Part shown: positions 9,663 through 18,747 of the stretch, piece by piece
How the letters are laid out: each line of letters opens with the position of its first letter
Numbering within the stretch: position 1 is the stretch's first letter
DNA from: Mycoplasmatota bacterium
GTDB lineage: Bacteria > Bacillota_I > Bacilli_A > RF39 > UBA660
DNA: 36,356 nucleotides
Assembly (NCBI GenBank): GCA_012727915.1
Contig: JAAYGD010000005.1
Coordinates: forward strand, 1 to 36,356
Reading direction: 5' to 3'
Translations under genes and position numbers: made by a program
The notes under the pieces: model-generated
What the model saw: the letters and a program-made list of their open reading frames with translations, nothing else
The model's database searches: none
What the model was told of the DNA's origin: nothing

Positions 9663-11210
9663 AGCTTCTTCAATTGCTCTTGTTTCTCTAATTACTGTAA
9701 CTTTTACAGTTCCTGGATATTGCATTTCTTCTTCTATTCTATCTTTTATGTCTCTTGCAATTTTATAACTCTTTAAATCATCTACTTGTTCAGGTTTAAC
9801 AATTACTCTTAATTCTCTTCCTGCTTGCATTGCAAATGATTTTTCTATTCCTTCAAAACTATTTGCTATAGTTTCTAATTGTTCTAATCTCTTAATATAA
9901 TTTTCTAAAGAATCATTTCTAGCACCAGGTCTTGATGCAGATAAAGCATCTGCTATAGCTATTAATACAGATATAATAGATTTTGCTTCAGTATCTCCAT
10001 GATGAGATTCTATTGAATTAATAACCACTTTATCTTCATTATATTTTTTAGCTATTTCAATTCCAACTTCAACATGACTTCCTTCCATTTCAAAGTCTAT
10101 AGCTTTTCCAATATCATGCAATAAACCAGCTCTTTTTGCTAACATTACGTTTTCGCCAATTTCACTTGCCATAATACCAGCTAAAGAAGCAACTTCCATT
10201 GAATGTTGTAAAGCATTTTGACCATAACTTGTTCTAAAATGTAATTTACCAATTATTTCTACAATAAATGGATCTATTTTGCTTAATCCTAATTCTAATA
10301 CTGCATTATTACCATATTCCATAATTTTAGAATTCATATCTTTACATACTTTATCATATAATTCTTCAATTCTTGCAGGATGAATTCTTCCATCTTTAAT
10401 TAAAGATTCTAATGTAATTTTTGCAATTTCTCTTCTTAAAGGATCAAAACTAGATATTACTATAGCTTCAGGAGTATCATCTATAATTAAATCAACACCA
10501 GTTACTGCTTCTATAGTTCTAATATTTCTTCCTTCTCTACCAATTATTCTACCCTTCATTTCATCATTAGGTAAATTTACAACCGATACAGTTTGTTCAT
10601 TAACTACATCAGATGAATATTTTTGCATTGATAAAACTAGTAAATCTTTTGCTTTTTTATCTACTTCTAATTTAGCTTCAGCTTCTTTTTCCTTTATAAC
10701 TTGCGCTATTTCCAATTCCATGCTCTCTTCTACTCTTTTTAATAATAGATCATGTGCTTTATCTTTGCTAAAACCAGAAATGTTCTCTAATAATTTTTCT
10801 TGTTCTTTTTTAATTTGTTCCACTTCATCTTCTTTTTTTTGGATTTCTCTTTGCTTTTGAGATAAGGCATTATCACGTTCTTCTAAAGATTTATCTCTAT
10901 TTTGTAATAATTCGTCTCTTTTGTCTATTTTTGCTTCTCTTTGAAACAATCTATCTTCTAAATCTTTAATTTCAGTTTTCCTGTCTTTTATTTCCTTTTC
11001 ATTGTCCATTTTTAATTTATGTATTTCTTCTTTTGCTTCTAAAACAGAATCTCTCTTTACTTTTTCAGATTCTTTTTTAGCTTTTTCAATTATCTCATCA
11101 GCTTTTTTTGTTGCACTATTACCTTTTCTATTGTTATATACAAAAACGGTGGTAGCACCAATTCCCAATCCAAATATAGAGGCTAAAATGGCTGTTCCTA
11201 ATAATCCCAT
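9657..11210 (-). CDS. rny: Ribonuclease Y
   Basis: N-terminal TM, coiled coil, KH domain ([45 protein letters not shown]), HD domain ([13 protein letters not shown]). Confidence 0.97.
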   Translation of the reverse strand: MGLLGTAILASIFGLGIGATTVFVYNNRKGNSATKKADEIIEKAKKESEKVKRDSVLEAKEEIHKLKMDNEKEIKDRKTEIKDLEDRLFQREAKIDKRDELLQNRDKSLEERDNALSQKQREIQKKEDEVEQIKKEQEKLLENISGFSKDKAHDLLLKRVEESMELEIAQVIKEKEAEAKLEVDKKAKDLLVLSMQKYSSDVVNEQTVSVVNLPNDEMKGRIIGREGRNIRTIEAVTGVDLIIDDTPEAIVISSFDPLRREIAKITLESLIKDGRIHPARIEELYDKVCKDMNSKIMEYGNNAVLELGLSKIDPFIVEIIGKLHFRTSYGQNALQHSMEVASLAGIMASEIGENVMLAKRAGLLHDIGKAIDFEMEGSHVEVGIEIAKKYNEDKVVINSIESHHGDTEAKSIISVLIAIADALSASRPGARNDSLENYIKRLEQLETIANSFEGIEKSFAMQAGRELRVIVKPEQVDDLKSYKIARDIKDRIEEEMQYPGTVKVTVIRETRAIEEAK

Positions 11211-11284
11211 GTATCCTCCATTTAAGTTTATTTATAATTTAAACTCTAAATATATTGTAAGTTTTATTCATTATAAAGTCAAGT

Positions 11285-11314
11285 AAAAAGGTTCCATCAA
11301 ATGGAACCTTTTTA
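11285..11314. terminator. Bidirectional terminator
   Basis: AAAAAGGTTCCAT-caa-ATGGAACCTTTTT, near-perfect stem. Confidence 0.85.
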
Positions 11315-11315
11315 A

Positions 11316-11438
11316 CTATTTACTAATAAAATATTCTTGATATACTAGATATCCTTCGATCAAAATTAGAATAATAAGTAACATTGTAAGTAATACTCTT
11401 GCTAAAGATGATCTCTCTTCCCTTTTTTCTTCTTTCAT
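11316..11438 (-). CDS. Small single-pass membrane protein, 40 aa
   Basis: Not in the ORF track. Reads MKEEKREERSSLARVLLTMLLIILILIEGYLVYQEYFISK*; RBS aggag 7 nt upstream; terminator directly downstream. Confidence 0.7.
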   Translation of the reverse strand: MKEEKREERSSLARVLLTMLLIILILIEGYLVYQEYFISK

Positions 11439-11485
11439 ATTTATTCTCCTACTTATATATTATATTATACATTATTTACAAATAA

Positions 11486-11512
11486 AAAAAATAGATTTAA
11501 TCTATTTTTTTG
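11486..11512 (-). terminator. Terminator after rplT
   Basis: AAAAAATAGATT-aa-ATCTATTTTTTT overlapping the rplT stop codon. Confidence 0.75.
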
Positions 11513-12065
11513 TTGTTTCTTTTTTTACTACTGGTTTTACATCTTTTTTTACTGTTGTTTTAGAAACTTCTTTAGTTGATTCTTTCTTTTCAACTGGTTT
11601 AGCAACTTTCTTTACTGTTTCTTTCTTTTCAACTGGTTTAGTATCTTCTTTCTTAGGTTCAGCTTTAACTTCTTTTTTTAATTCAACTTTCTTTGGTGAA
11701 TATTCTTTACCTTCTAAAGCAAGTTTTGAAATTTCTACTAAATCTTTAAAAGAACTAGGATTTGTAATTGCTATTTCTGATAACATCTTTCTGTTTACTG
11801 ATAATTTAGCTTTATTCAATCCGTTTATAAATTTTGAATAACTTATATTGTTTTCTCTACAAGCAGCATTTATTCTTGTAATCCATAATTTTCTAAAATC
11901 TCTTTTCTTTCTTTTTCTATCTTTATAAGCATAAGTTCCTGAATGTAATAATTGTTCTTTTGCTGTTTTATATAATCTATGTTTACTTCCAAAATATCCT
12001 TTTGCTTCTTTAAGAACTTTTTTTCTTCTATTTCTAGCGACTGTTCCGCCTTTAACTCTTGCCAT
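11502..12065 (-). CDS. rplT: 50S ribosomal protein L20 with Lys-rich C-terminal extension
   Basis: [38 protein letters not shown]...; core of about 115 aa followed by about 70 aa of KPVEKKE-type repeats. Confidence 0.97.
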   Translation of the reverse strand: MARVKGGTVARNRRKKVLKEAKGYFGSKHRLYKTAKEQLLHSGTYAYKDRKRKKRDFRKLWITRINAACRENNISYSKFINGLNKAKLSVNRKMLSEIAITNPSSFKDLVEISKLALEGKEYSPKKVELKKEVKAEPKKEDTKPVEKKETVKKVAKPVEKKESTKEVSKTTVKKDVKPVVKKETTKK

Positions 12066-12076
12066 ATTATTCCTCC

Positions 12077-12271
12077 TTAATATTTAACTGTCTTTAATCT
12101 TTTAGCATCGGATTTACTTAATGTAGACCCTTTTCTTTTTTTTCTGTTAATTTTAGCGTTCTTTTTACCAGTATTGTGTCTACTAATTGGTCTTCCTATT
12201 TTAGACGGACCTCCACTTGACCTAGTTTTTATTTTTTTACTAGTTGCTTTATGTGTCTTTAATTTTGGCAT
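12077..12271 (-). CDS. rpmI: 50S ribosomal protein L35
   Basis: [64 protein letters not shown]. Confidence 0.95.
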   Translation of the reverse strand: MPKLKTHKATSKKIKTRSSGGPSKIGRPISRHNTGKKNAKINRKKRKGSTLSKSDAKRLKTVKY

Positions 12272-12280
12272 AATTCCTCC

Positions 12281-12808
12281 TTATTTTTTCTTAGGCACTA
12301 ATATTATAGACATTGTTTTAAATTCAAATCTTGGTTTTGATTCTGTTTCAGATACTTCTTCTAATGCTTTTGCAAATCTTAAAAGAACTTCTTCTCCTAA
12401 TTCAGTATGTGATAATTGTCTACCTTTAAATCTGATAGAAGCTTTTACTTTGTTGCCTTTTTCCAAGTATTTTCTAGCATTTATAACTCTAGTATCAAAA
12501 TCATGAATATCTATTGTAACTGACAATCTATATTCTTTTAATTCTAAGTTAGTTTCTCTTTGCTTTTTTTCACTTTCTTTTTGCTTTTTCTTCTTTTCAT
12601 ATTTAAATTTTTTATAATCCATTAATTTTGCAACTGGTGGGGTTGTATTTGGATTTATTAAAACCAAATCAAAACCAGCATACTCTGCAAGTACTTGAGC
12701 GTCTTCTTTAGACTTAACTCCAAGTTGTTCTCCTTTAGGACCAATAACCAAAAATTGTTTTAAATTGATTTGTTCATTTATTAACAAATCCTTTTCCCTA
12801 TTTGCTAT
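12281..12808 (-). CDS. infC: Translation initiation factor IF-3, probable ATA start
   Basis: LLINEQINLKQFLVIGPKGEQLGVKSKEDAQVLAEYAGFDLVLINPNTTPPVAKLMDYKKFKYE. The TTG at 12823 overlaps the SD (TTGGAGGTG); ATA at 12808 is 8 nt after GGAGG. Confidence 0.93.
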   Translation of the reverse strand: MANREKDLLINEQINLKQFLVIGPKGEQLGVKSKEDAQVLAEYAGFDLVLINPNTTPPVAKLMDYKKFKYEKKKKQKESEKKQRETNLELKEYRLSVTIDIHDFDTRVINARKYLEKGNKVKASIRFKGRQLSHTELGEEVLLRFAKALEEVSETESKPRFEFKTMSIILVPKKK

Positions 12809-12948
12809 AAAAAGCACCTCCAATAAAAAAGGTAAATACCGACAATATTCACCCTAAAAAACCATAAATCACTAATTTATATTCGGCTTTTTAACCCAAA
12901 ACATCAAGTAATCGGGTGAGATATATATCTGCTTTCCTTTTCAAATTT
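12809..12948 (-). promoter_or_regulatory. infC-rpmI-rplT 5' leader (L20-leader-like attenuator)
   Basis: Terminator GGTGAATA-ttgtcgg-TATTTACC-TTTTTT (12853 to 12825). GGGTGA at 12854-12849 can instead pair with TCACCC at 12919-12914. Confidence 0.7.
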
Positions 12949-12954
12949 GATTTA

Positions 12955-12983
12955 ATTATATATTATCAATAATTATAAGTCAA
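12955..12983 (-). promoter_or_regulatory. Promoter of the infC operon
   Basis: TTGACT-17 nt-TATAAT on the reverse strand. Confidence 0.8.
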
Positions 12984-12987
12984 GTAA

Positions 12988-14145
12988 TTATTTAAAAAAA
13001 ACATAATATATTAACGTTGCTATTGCAATAGAAATAGCAATTATTCCACTAGTTCTTTCTTGTTTACTTGATTTATTCTTTATTCCTGTTGAATATGATA
13101 ATAAAATACCACCCATTAATCCCCCTAAATGTGCAGCATTATTTATACCGGGAGTTACAAATCCAATAAATATATTTAAAATAATTACTGGTAGTATTTG
13201 TCTTATTAAAACATTTCCTAAGTATGCTCTATAATTATATCCAAAATATAACAAAGCTCCAAACAATCCAAATACAGCTCCACTAGCACCTGCCGATATA
13301 GTTGAAATATCTAAAAAAACTAAAGATACTAAAGAAGATACAATAATACTTCCAAAATATATAATTAAAAATTTAATTTTTCCAAAATAATTTTCAACTT
13401 GAGATCCAACTACATATAATGCCCACATATTAAACATAATATGAAATAATCCAATATGCAAAAAGGCTGAAGTTATAATTCTAAAATATTCATTATTTAT
13501 CAATATATGTGCCTTAGATAAAGCTCCAAACTTTATTAAAGTATTTATATCTTCACTACCATTTCCAAATAAATACATTAATAAAAATATTAATATATTA
13601 ATTGCTATTAAAACATATGTAATAATAGGTTTTTTACTATTAAATAAAGATTCCGCTTCAAGGGTTTTTTTCTTATTAATATTATTTAAATCTGAAGTTA
13701 TTTTAGTAAATAATTCAACATCAGGTTCATTTTTAACCATCTTAGTATTAATATCAGAAAATGCCTCTTTAATTTCTTTTGATAAAATAATATCTTCTTC
13801 TTTTTTTACTATTATTGAATCAATATTTTCTTCTTTTTTTAATTCAACATATTCACTTAAATCAGTAAATATTGATAATGTTTTTACTCTAAATGATAAA
13901 GTCTTTAATTTTATTTGATGTATTATCTTTTTTGTTTTAAATAGATCAAAATCATATTGAGTATTATTATGTATATATCCAGTCATTATCCTTACTATTC
14001 TATATGGTCCATCAACATTCTCAAGCCATATTTCATTTTCTATTCCTCTTAATATTATTGGGCTATATCCTTTCTCTGTAATAAAATAATGTAATAATTT
14101 CATTACTATCATATCTTTATCTCTAAATAATATTTGTTCTTTCAT
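12988..14145 (-). CDS. Rhomboid family intramembrane serine protease (GluP/YqgP-like N-terminal domain)
   Basis: HIGLFHIMFNMWALYVVG, GASGAVFGLFGALLYF, NNAAHLGGLMGGILL; cytosolic N-terminal domain of about 170 aa. Confidence 0.9.
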   Translation of the reverse strand: MKEQILFRDKDMIVMKLLHYFITEKGYSPIILRGIENEIWLENVDGPYRIVRIMTGYIHNNTQYDFDLFKTKKIIHQIKLKTLSFRVKTLSIFTDLSEYVELKKEENIDSIIVKKEEDIILSKEIKEAFSDINTKMVKNEPDVELFTKITSDLNNINKKKTLEAESLFNSKKPIITYVLIAINILIFLLMYLFGNGSEDINTLIKFGALSKAHILINNEYFRIITSAFLHIGLFHIMFNMWALYVVGSQVENYFGKIKFLIIYFGSIIVSSLVSLVFLDISTISAGASGAVFGLFGALLYFGYNYRAYLGNVLIRQILPVIILNIFIGFVTPGINNAAHLGGLMGGILLSYSTGIKNKSSKQERTSGIIAISIAIATLIYYVFFK

Positions 14146-15527
14146 TTTTCCTCCTCAACTATATGCCTTCCAACATATACTCCATTTGAATTGGATTGAA
14201 TAATTCCCCTTGTTATTCCTGCTCCATCTCCTAATGCATAAAGATTCTTTAAATTAGTTTGAAAATTTGAATCTACTATTACTTTATTATTATAAAATTT
14301 ACACTCTACTCCATAAAGTAAAGTCTCTGCAGAATTGAAACCAGGAGCAACTCCATTTAATGCTTCAATCATTTCTTCTATAGATTTAATTATTCTATAA
14401 GGTAATACTAAAGATAAATCTCCAGGAACAGCATCTTTTAAAGTAGGAACAATGTTTCCTCTCATCAATCTTTCTTCAGTAGTTCTTCTTCCTCTTTTTA
14501 AATCTCCATATCTTTGCACTAATACTTTACCATCAGCAAGCATATTAGCAAGTTTAGCAATCGATTTAGCGTACCCAATAGAGTCTTTAAATGGTTGAGT
14601 AAATGTCTTAGATACTAACAACGCTAAATTAGTATTATTTGTTTTTGAGTCTTTATATGAATGCCCATTAACTGTAATAAGATTATCTTCATATCTTTCT
14701 ATTACTACTTCACCTGATGGATTTTGACAAAAAGTTCTAACAGTATCATCAAATGTTTTACTATTATAAATAAATTTACCTTCATATAGGTATTTATTTA
14801 TATTTTCCATTACTTCATTTCTTACTTCTACTCTAACTCCAATATCAACAACTGAAGGTATAGCTTCAATATTATGATTATGGCAAATATTTCTTAACCA
14901 TTCGGAACCTTCTCTACCAACAGATAATACTACATATTTAGCTTTTATAGTTTCATCTTTAGTTTTAACTCCTTTTACTACATTATTTTCTATAATTAAA
15001 TCTTCAACCATAGTTCTAAACTTAAAATCCACACCCTTTTCTTTCAAATATTCTTCAATCTTTGAATATATTTCATAACTTTGGTCTGTTCCTAAATGTC
15101 TTAAGGGGTACACTATTAATTTTAAATTATTCTTTATAGCTTCGACTTCAATTTCTTTTATTTTATCAATATGATCATTTCCATATATTTTATCATCAGC
15201 TCCAAAAGACAAATATACTGAATCTACATAATCTATTAATTCTTGAGTTTTTTCATATCCTAAATAATTTTTTAGATTACCACCAACATCTGGAGATAAA
15301 GTTAATTTTCCATCACTAAAAGCTCCAGCTCCTGAAAAACCTGTAGTAATATTACAAGGATTACAATTCATACATTTTCCTGTTGTTCTTTTAGGACATA
15401 CTCTTTTTTTAATTGAATTTCCTTTTTCAATCATAAGTACTTTTAAATTACTATTCTTTACTATTTCTAAAGCAGTAAAAATACCAGAACATCCAGCACC
15501 CACTATTACTACATCATATTTTTGCAC
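14142..15527 (-). CDS. NAD(P)/FAD-dependent oxidoreductase
   Basis: N-terminal dinucleotide motif VVIVGAGCSGIFTALEI; CPKRTTGKCMNCNPCNITTGFSGAGAFSDGKLTLSPDVGG; C-terminal LYALGDGAGITRGIIQSNSNGVYVGRHI. Confidence 0.88.
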   Translation of the reverse strand: MQKYDVVIVGAGCSGIFTALEIVKNSNLKVLMIEKGNSIKKRVCPKRTTGKCMNCNPCNITTGFSGAGAFSDGKLTLSPDVGGNLKNYLGYEKTQELIDYVDSVYLSFGADDKIYGNDHIDKIKEIEVEAIKNNLKLIVYPLRHLGTDQSYEIYSKIEEYLKEKGVDFKFRTMVEDLIIENNVVKGVKTKDETIKAKYVVLSVGREGSEWLRNICHNHNIEAIPSVVDIGVRVEVRNEVMENINKYLYEGKFIYNSKTFDDTVRTFCQNPSGEVVIERYEDNLITVNGHSYKDSKTNNTNLALLVSKTFTQPFKDSIGYAKSIAKLANMLADGKVLVQRYGDLKRGRRTTEERLMRGNIVPTLKDAVPGDLSLVLPYRIIKSIEEMIEALNGVAPGFNSAETLLYGVECKFYNNKVIVDSNFQTNLKNLYALGDGAGITRGIIQSNSNGVYVGRHIVEEEK

Positions 15528-16414
15528 TATTCCTCCTCATATTTTTTTAATATTTCATAAAATTCTTTTTCAGCATCAACACTAAATTCCATATATTCTT
15601 TAGTAATAGGATGATTGAATCCTATTGTCTTAGCGTGTAACATCTGACCATAATCATTTATAATTTGTTTTCCATAAACTGAATCATTTATTATTGGATA
15701 TCCTATATATTTCATATGAACTCTAATTTGATGTGTTCTTCCAGTATCAAGTTTACACTCTATTAATGTTGCAGTCTTATATCTTTTTAAAACTTTAAAA
15801 TTAGTAATAGCATTCTTACTATTAACATCAGTTACGTTCATTTTTTTTCTATCATTTAAATCTCTTCCAATTGGAGCATCAATAGTTCCCGTATCATGAG
15901 GAATTACTCCACTTACTAACGCTAAATATATTCTATTAACATTTCTTTTTTGAATTTCTTTGCTTAAATAAAAATGTGTATCATCATCTTTAGCAATTAA
16001 TAACAAACCACTAGTATCTTTATCGATTCTATGCACTATTCCAGCCCTATTGTTATCATTTGATAAATTATAATGGTACATAATCCCATTTACCAAAGTA
16101 TCGTTATAATGGCCAATAGATGGGTGTACAACCATACCACTAGGTTTATTAATTACTAAAAGATATTTATCTTCATAAACTATATCTAAATTCATTTTAA
16201 CTGGTAAAACATCATTAGTTTCTTCAATTATATCTTCTATTTTTATTTCATCATCTACTCTAACTATATGACTACTTTTAACAATAGCATCATTAACTAA
16301 TATTTTTTCTTCTTCAATTAATTTTTGTATTCTACTTCTACTAATATTTAATATATCTATCAAATATTTATCTATTCTTATATCACTTTTTTCGTCTACT
16401 GATATTAATTTCAT
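15527..16414 (-). CDS. RluA-family pseudouridine synthase (RluD-like)
   Basis: S4 domain plus NRAGIVHRIDKDTSGLLLIAKDD catalytic motif and LDTGRTHQIRVHMKYIGYPI. Confidence 0.95.
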   Translation of the reverse strand: MKLISVDEKSDIRIDKYLIDILNISRSRIQKLIEEEKILVNDAIVKSSHIVRVDDEIKIEDIIEETNDVLPVKMNLDIVYEDKYLLVINKPSGMVVHPSIGHYNDTLVNGIMYHYNLSNDNNRAGIVHRIDKDTSGLLLIAKDDDTHFYLSKEIQKRNVNRIYLALVSGVIPHDTGTIDAPIGRDLNDRKKMNVTDVNSKNAITNFKVLKRYKTATLIECKLDTGRTHQIRVHMKYIGYPIINDSVYGKQIINDYGQMLHAKTIGFNHPITKEYMEFSVDAEKEFYEILKKYEEE

Positions 16415-16871
16415 TAGTTTCTCCTTTAGATATAAACATATTAAATATTATAATCATAAATCCAATTACCATACACATATCTGCCAAATTAAATACCGGG
16501 AAATTATATCCAAAAAAATAAAAATCAAGGTAATCAATAATATATCCATACATTATTCTATCTATAAAATTTCCTAATATTCCCCCTAATACTAATGCAT
16601 AAGATATAGCTTCTAATTTAACTATGTTTTTATCAATTATTACATACCTAATTAATCCCACCAAAGCAATGATAGATAATATAATAAATATTATTCCTCC
16701 ATCTTGCAAAATCCCAAATGCAGCACCAGTATTATTTATATTAGTTATGTAAAAAAAGTTTTTAATTACTTTTATACTATCCGCAAAAGCAACATTACTT
16801 ACTATAATATTTTTAATTATTTGATCTAAAATTGCTATTACTGCACCAAAACTCAATATTTTTTTATACAT
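16383..16871 (-). CDS. lspA: Lipoprotein signal peptidase II
   Basis: NNTGAAFGIL; LGGILGNFIDRIMYGYIIDYLDF; FPVFNLADMCMVIG. Start moved to the ATG after ggagtggtgattttt. Confidence 0.95.
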   Translation of the reverse strand: MYKKILSFGAVIAILDQIIKNIIVSNVAFADSIKVIKNFFYITNINNTGAAFGILQDGGIIFIILSIIALVGLIRYVIIDKNIVKLEAISYALVLGGILGNFIDRIMYGYIIDYLDFYFFGYNFPVFNLADMCMVIGFMIIIFNMFISKGETNEINISRRKK

Positions 16872-16904
16872 AAAAATCACCACTCCAATTGTATCAAAAA
16901 AAAT

Positions 16905-16932
16905 TAAAAAGGACAATGTCCTTTATTTTATA
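16905..16932 (-). terminator. Hairpin/terminator after the 188-aa ORF
   Basis: AAAGGACA-tt-GTCCTTTTT. Confidence 0.6.
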
Positions 16933-17489
16933 TCAACTTCAAAATCTTTTATCTTATCTTCATCATAATGTCTTATTTCTATGTTAAAATCTCCTTTATT
17001 AATATCCATTTTATCTAAATCTTTATTTTCATCATAATATAAATTAAGTTCGACTTTTTCACTATCTATATATAATCTAAGAGTATTATCTGTTTTCTCC
17101 CTTATTTCATATTCTTTTTCTAATAATGAATTCAAATACTGAATATCAATTATATTTATATCTAATCCTTCAATAATTGAACCATCATATTTTTCAAAAT
17201 AATCACCATTTTTAATATAGAGATCTTTATCATTTAAATAATAATACGTTTCTATATTATTTTCTTTTTTGGTTATTAAGGATTTTAATCCATACACCTT
17301 ACCAGTTAATTCAATATTTTCATTTACTATACAACTATATGCATAGTTTTTTACCATTATTACTTGCTCACCCTTTGGATCTATTATTTTTTTAGCAATA
17401 TCATCTTTTTTATTAAATATAAAAAAGATATACGCAAACAAAAAAACATAAAATACTAAATACAATAACTTCTTAGTTTTTTCATTCAT
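16923..17489 (-). CDS. Hypothetical membrane-anchored protein, 188 aa
   Basis: N-terminal TM LLYLVFYVFLFAYIFFIF; extracytoplasmic remainder, no recognised domain. Confidence 0.65.
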   Translation of the reverse strand: MNEKTKKLLYLVFYVFLFAYIFFIFNKKDDIAKKIIDPKGEQVIMVKNYAYSCIVNENIELTGKVYGLKSLITKKENNIETYYYLNDKDLYIKNGDYFEKYDGSIIEGLDINIIDIQYLNSLLEKEYEIREKTDNTLRLYIDSEKVELNLYYDENKDLDKMDINKGDFNIEIRHYDEDKIKDFEVDIK

Positions 17490-17498
17490 AAAATCCTC

Positions 17499-18413
17499 CT
17501 AGTTAAAATACATACCTACTATATTTCTTCCATTAGTAAATTCTTTATAATTCATTTTTCTTTTTCCTTCTAGTTGTAGTGATTCAATTAAAATTATACC
17601 ATCATTAGTTTTAACCCTAATTCCATCTTTAATATCTATTATTTCTCCAATATTACCAGGATAATTTCCTATTAATTTAGATGCTTCCCAAATCTTACAT
17701 ATTTTTCCATCTAAAAAACTATATGATCCTGGCCATGGATTTAAACCTCTTATTTTATTATATATATTATAAGTAGAATCATTCCAATCTATTTTCTCAT
17801 CTTCCCTTTTTATATTATATGCATAAGTGGCTTCTTCATTATTTTGTTTAACTCTATTAATATTATTATTAATTATATTAGGTAAAGTTTTTTCCAATAA
17901 ATCTCTTCCTAAAAAACTAAGTCTATCATGCAATGAACCAACATTTTCTGTTTCTCCGATCATTATTTTTTCAAATGAAATAATATCCCCAGTATCCATT
18001 CCTTCATCCATAAACATTATTGTAATACCAGTTTCAGTATATCCATTTAAAATTGCTCTATGAATTGGTGCACCTCCCCTTAAGTTTGGCAGTATTGATG
18101 CATGAACATTAATACAACCATACTTAGGACAAGCTAAAATTTCTTTAGGAATTATTTGGCCATATGCACAAGTTACTATTATATCTGGTTTTTCATTTAA
18201 TACTTCTTGAAATTCTTTTCTGATTTTAATTGGTTGAAATATTTTTATATTATTCTTTTCAGCGATTATTTTAATTGGACTTTTTTTATTATCTTTATCA
18301 GGTTGAGTAACTACTCCAATAACATTTGTATTTTCAATTAAATACTCAAAAACAGGAACAGAAAATATAGGTGTTCCCATAAATATTACTCTCAAATTTT
18401 TCATTATATCCAC
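17499..18413 (-). CDS. fmt: Methionyl-tRNA formyltransferase
   Basis: RVIFMGTPIFSVPVFEYLI; INVHASILPNLRGGAPIHRAILNGYTETGITIMFMDEGMDTGDI. Confidence 0.97.
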   Translation of the reverse strand: MDIMKNLRVIFMGTPIFSVPVFEYLIENTNVIGVVTQPDKDNKKSPIKIIAEKNNIKIFQPIKIRKEFQEVLNEKPDIIVTCAYGQIIPKEILACPKYGCINVHASILPNLRGGAPIHRAILNGYTETGITIMFMDEGMDTGDIISFEKIMIGETENVGSLHDRLSFLGRDLLEKTLPNIINNNINRVKQNNEEATYAYNIKREDEKIDWNDSTYNIYNKIRGLNPWPGSYSFLDGKICKIWEASKLIGNYPGNIGEIIDIKDGIRVKTNDGIILIESLQLEGKRKMNYKEFTNGRNIVGMYFN

Positions 18414-18745
18414 CTTGTAACTGGTTTAACTCTCTTATTAGGATTATATTGTTCAAAAAAATTAACAAAGAAATCAATAAAAGCTTCTAAATATGAATCA
18501 TCATCTTTTACAATTGCGTCCACATTAATTATTGATTGAAGTTCTAAAGAAAAATAATAATCCTCTATATATATATACATAGCTTCATCCAATTCTCTAG
18601 CTTTCTTTATACACTCTTCATTATCTAGTTTACATGAACCAACATACTTCTTATAATAATGAACCAATTTTTTACTAAAATTATCATCATCCATAAATTC
18701 ACAATTAACTATTTCATTATAATGTTTAAATAATTTATTATTCAT
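18404..18745 (-). CDS. Hypothetical protein, 113 aa
   Basis: Operonic ORF between rseP and fmt, overlapping fmt by 10 nt. Confidence 0.65.
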   Translation of the reverse strand: MNNKLFKHYNEIVNCEFMDDDNFSKKLVHYYKKYVGSCKLDNEECIKKARELDEAMYIYIEDYYFSLELQSIINVDAIVKDDDSYLEAFIDFFVNFFEQYNPNKRVKPVTRWI

Positions 18746-18747
18746 AT

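Noticed and set aside
11002-12506. ORFs 11002..11286 (+) and 12174..12506 (+)
   Set aside because: Antisense to rny and to infC/rpmI; no RBS or domain.
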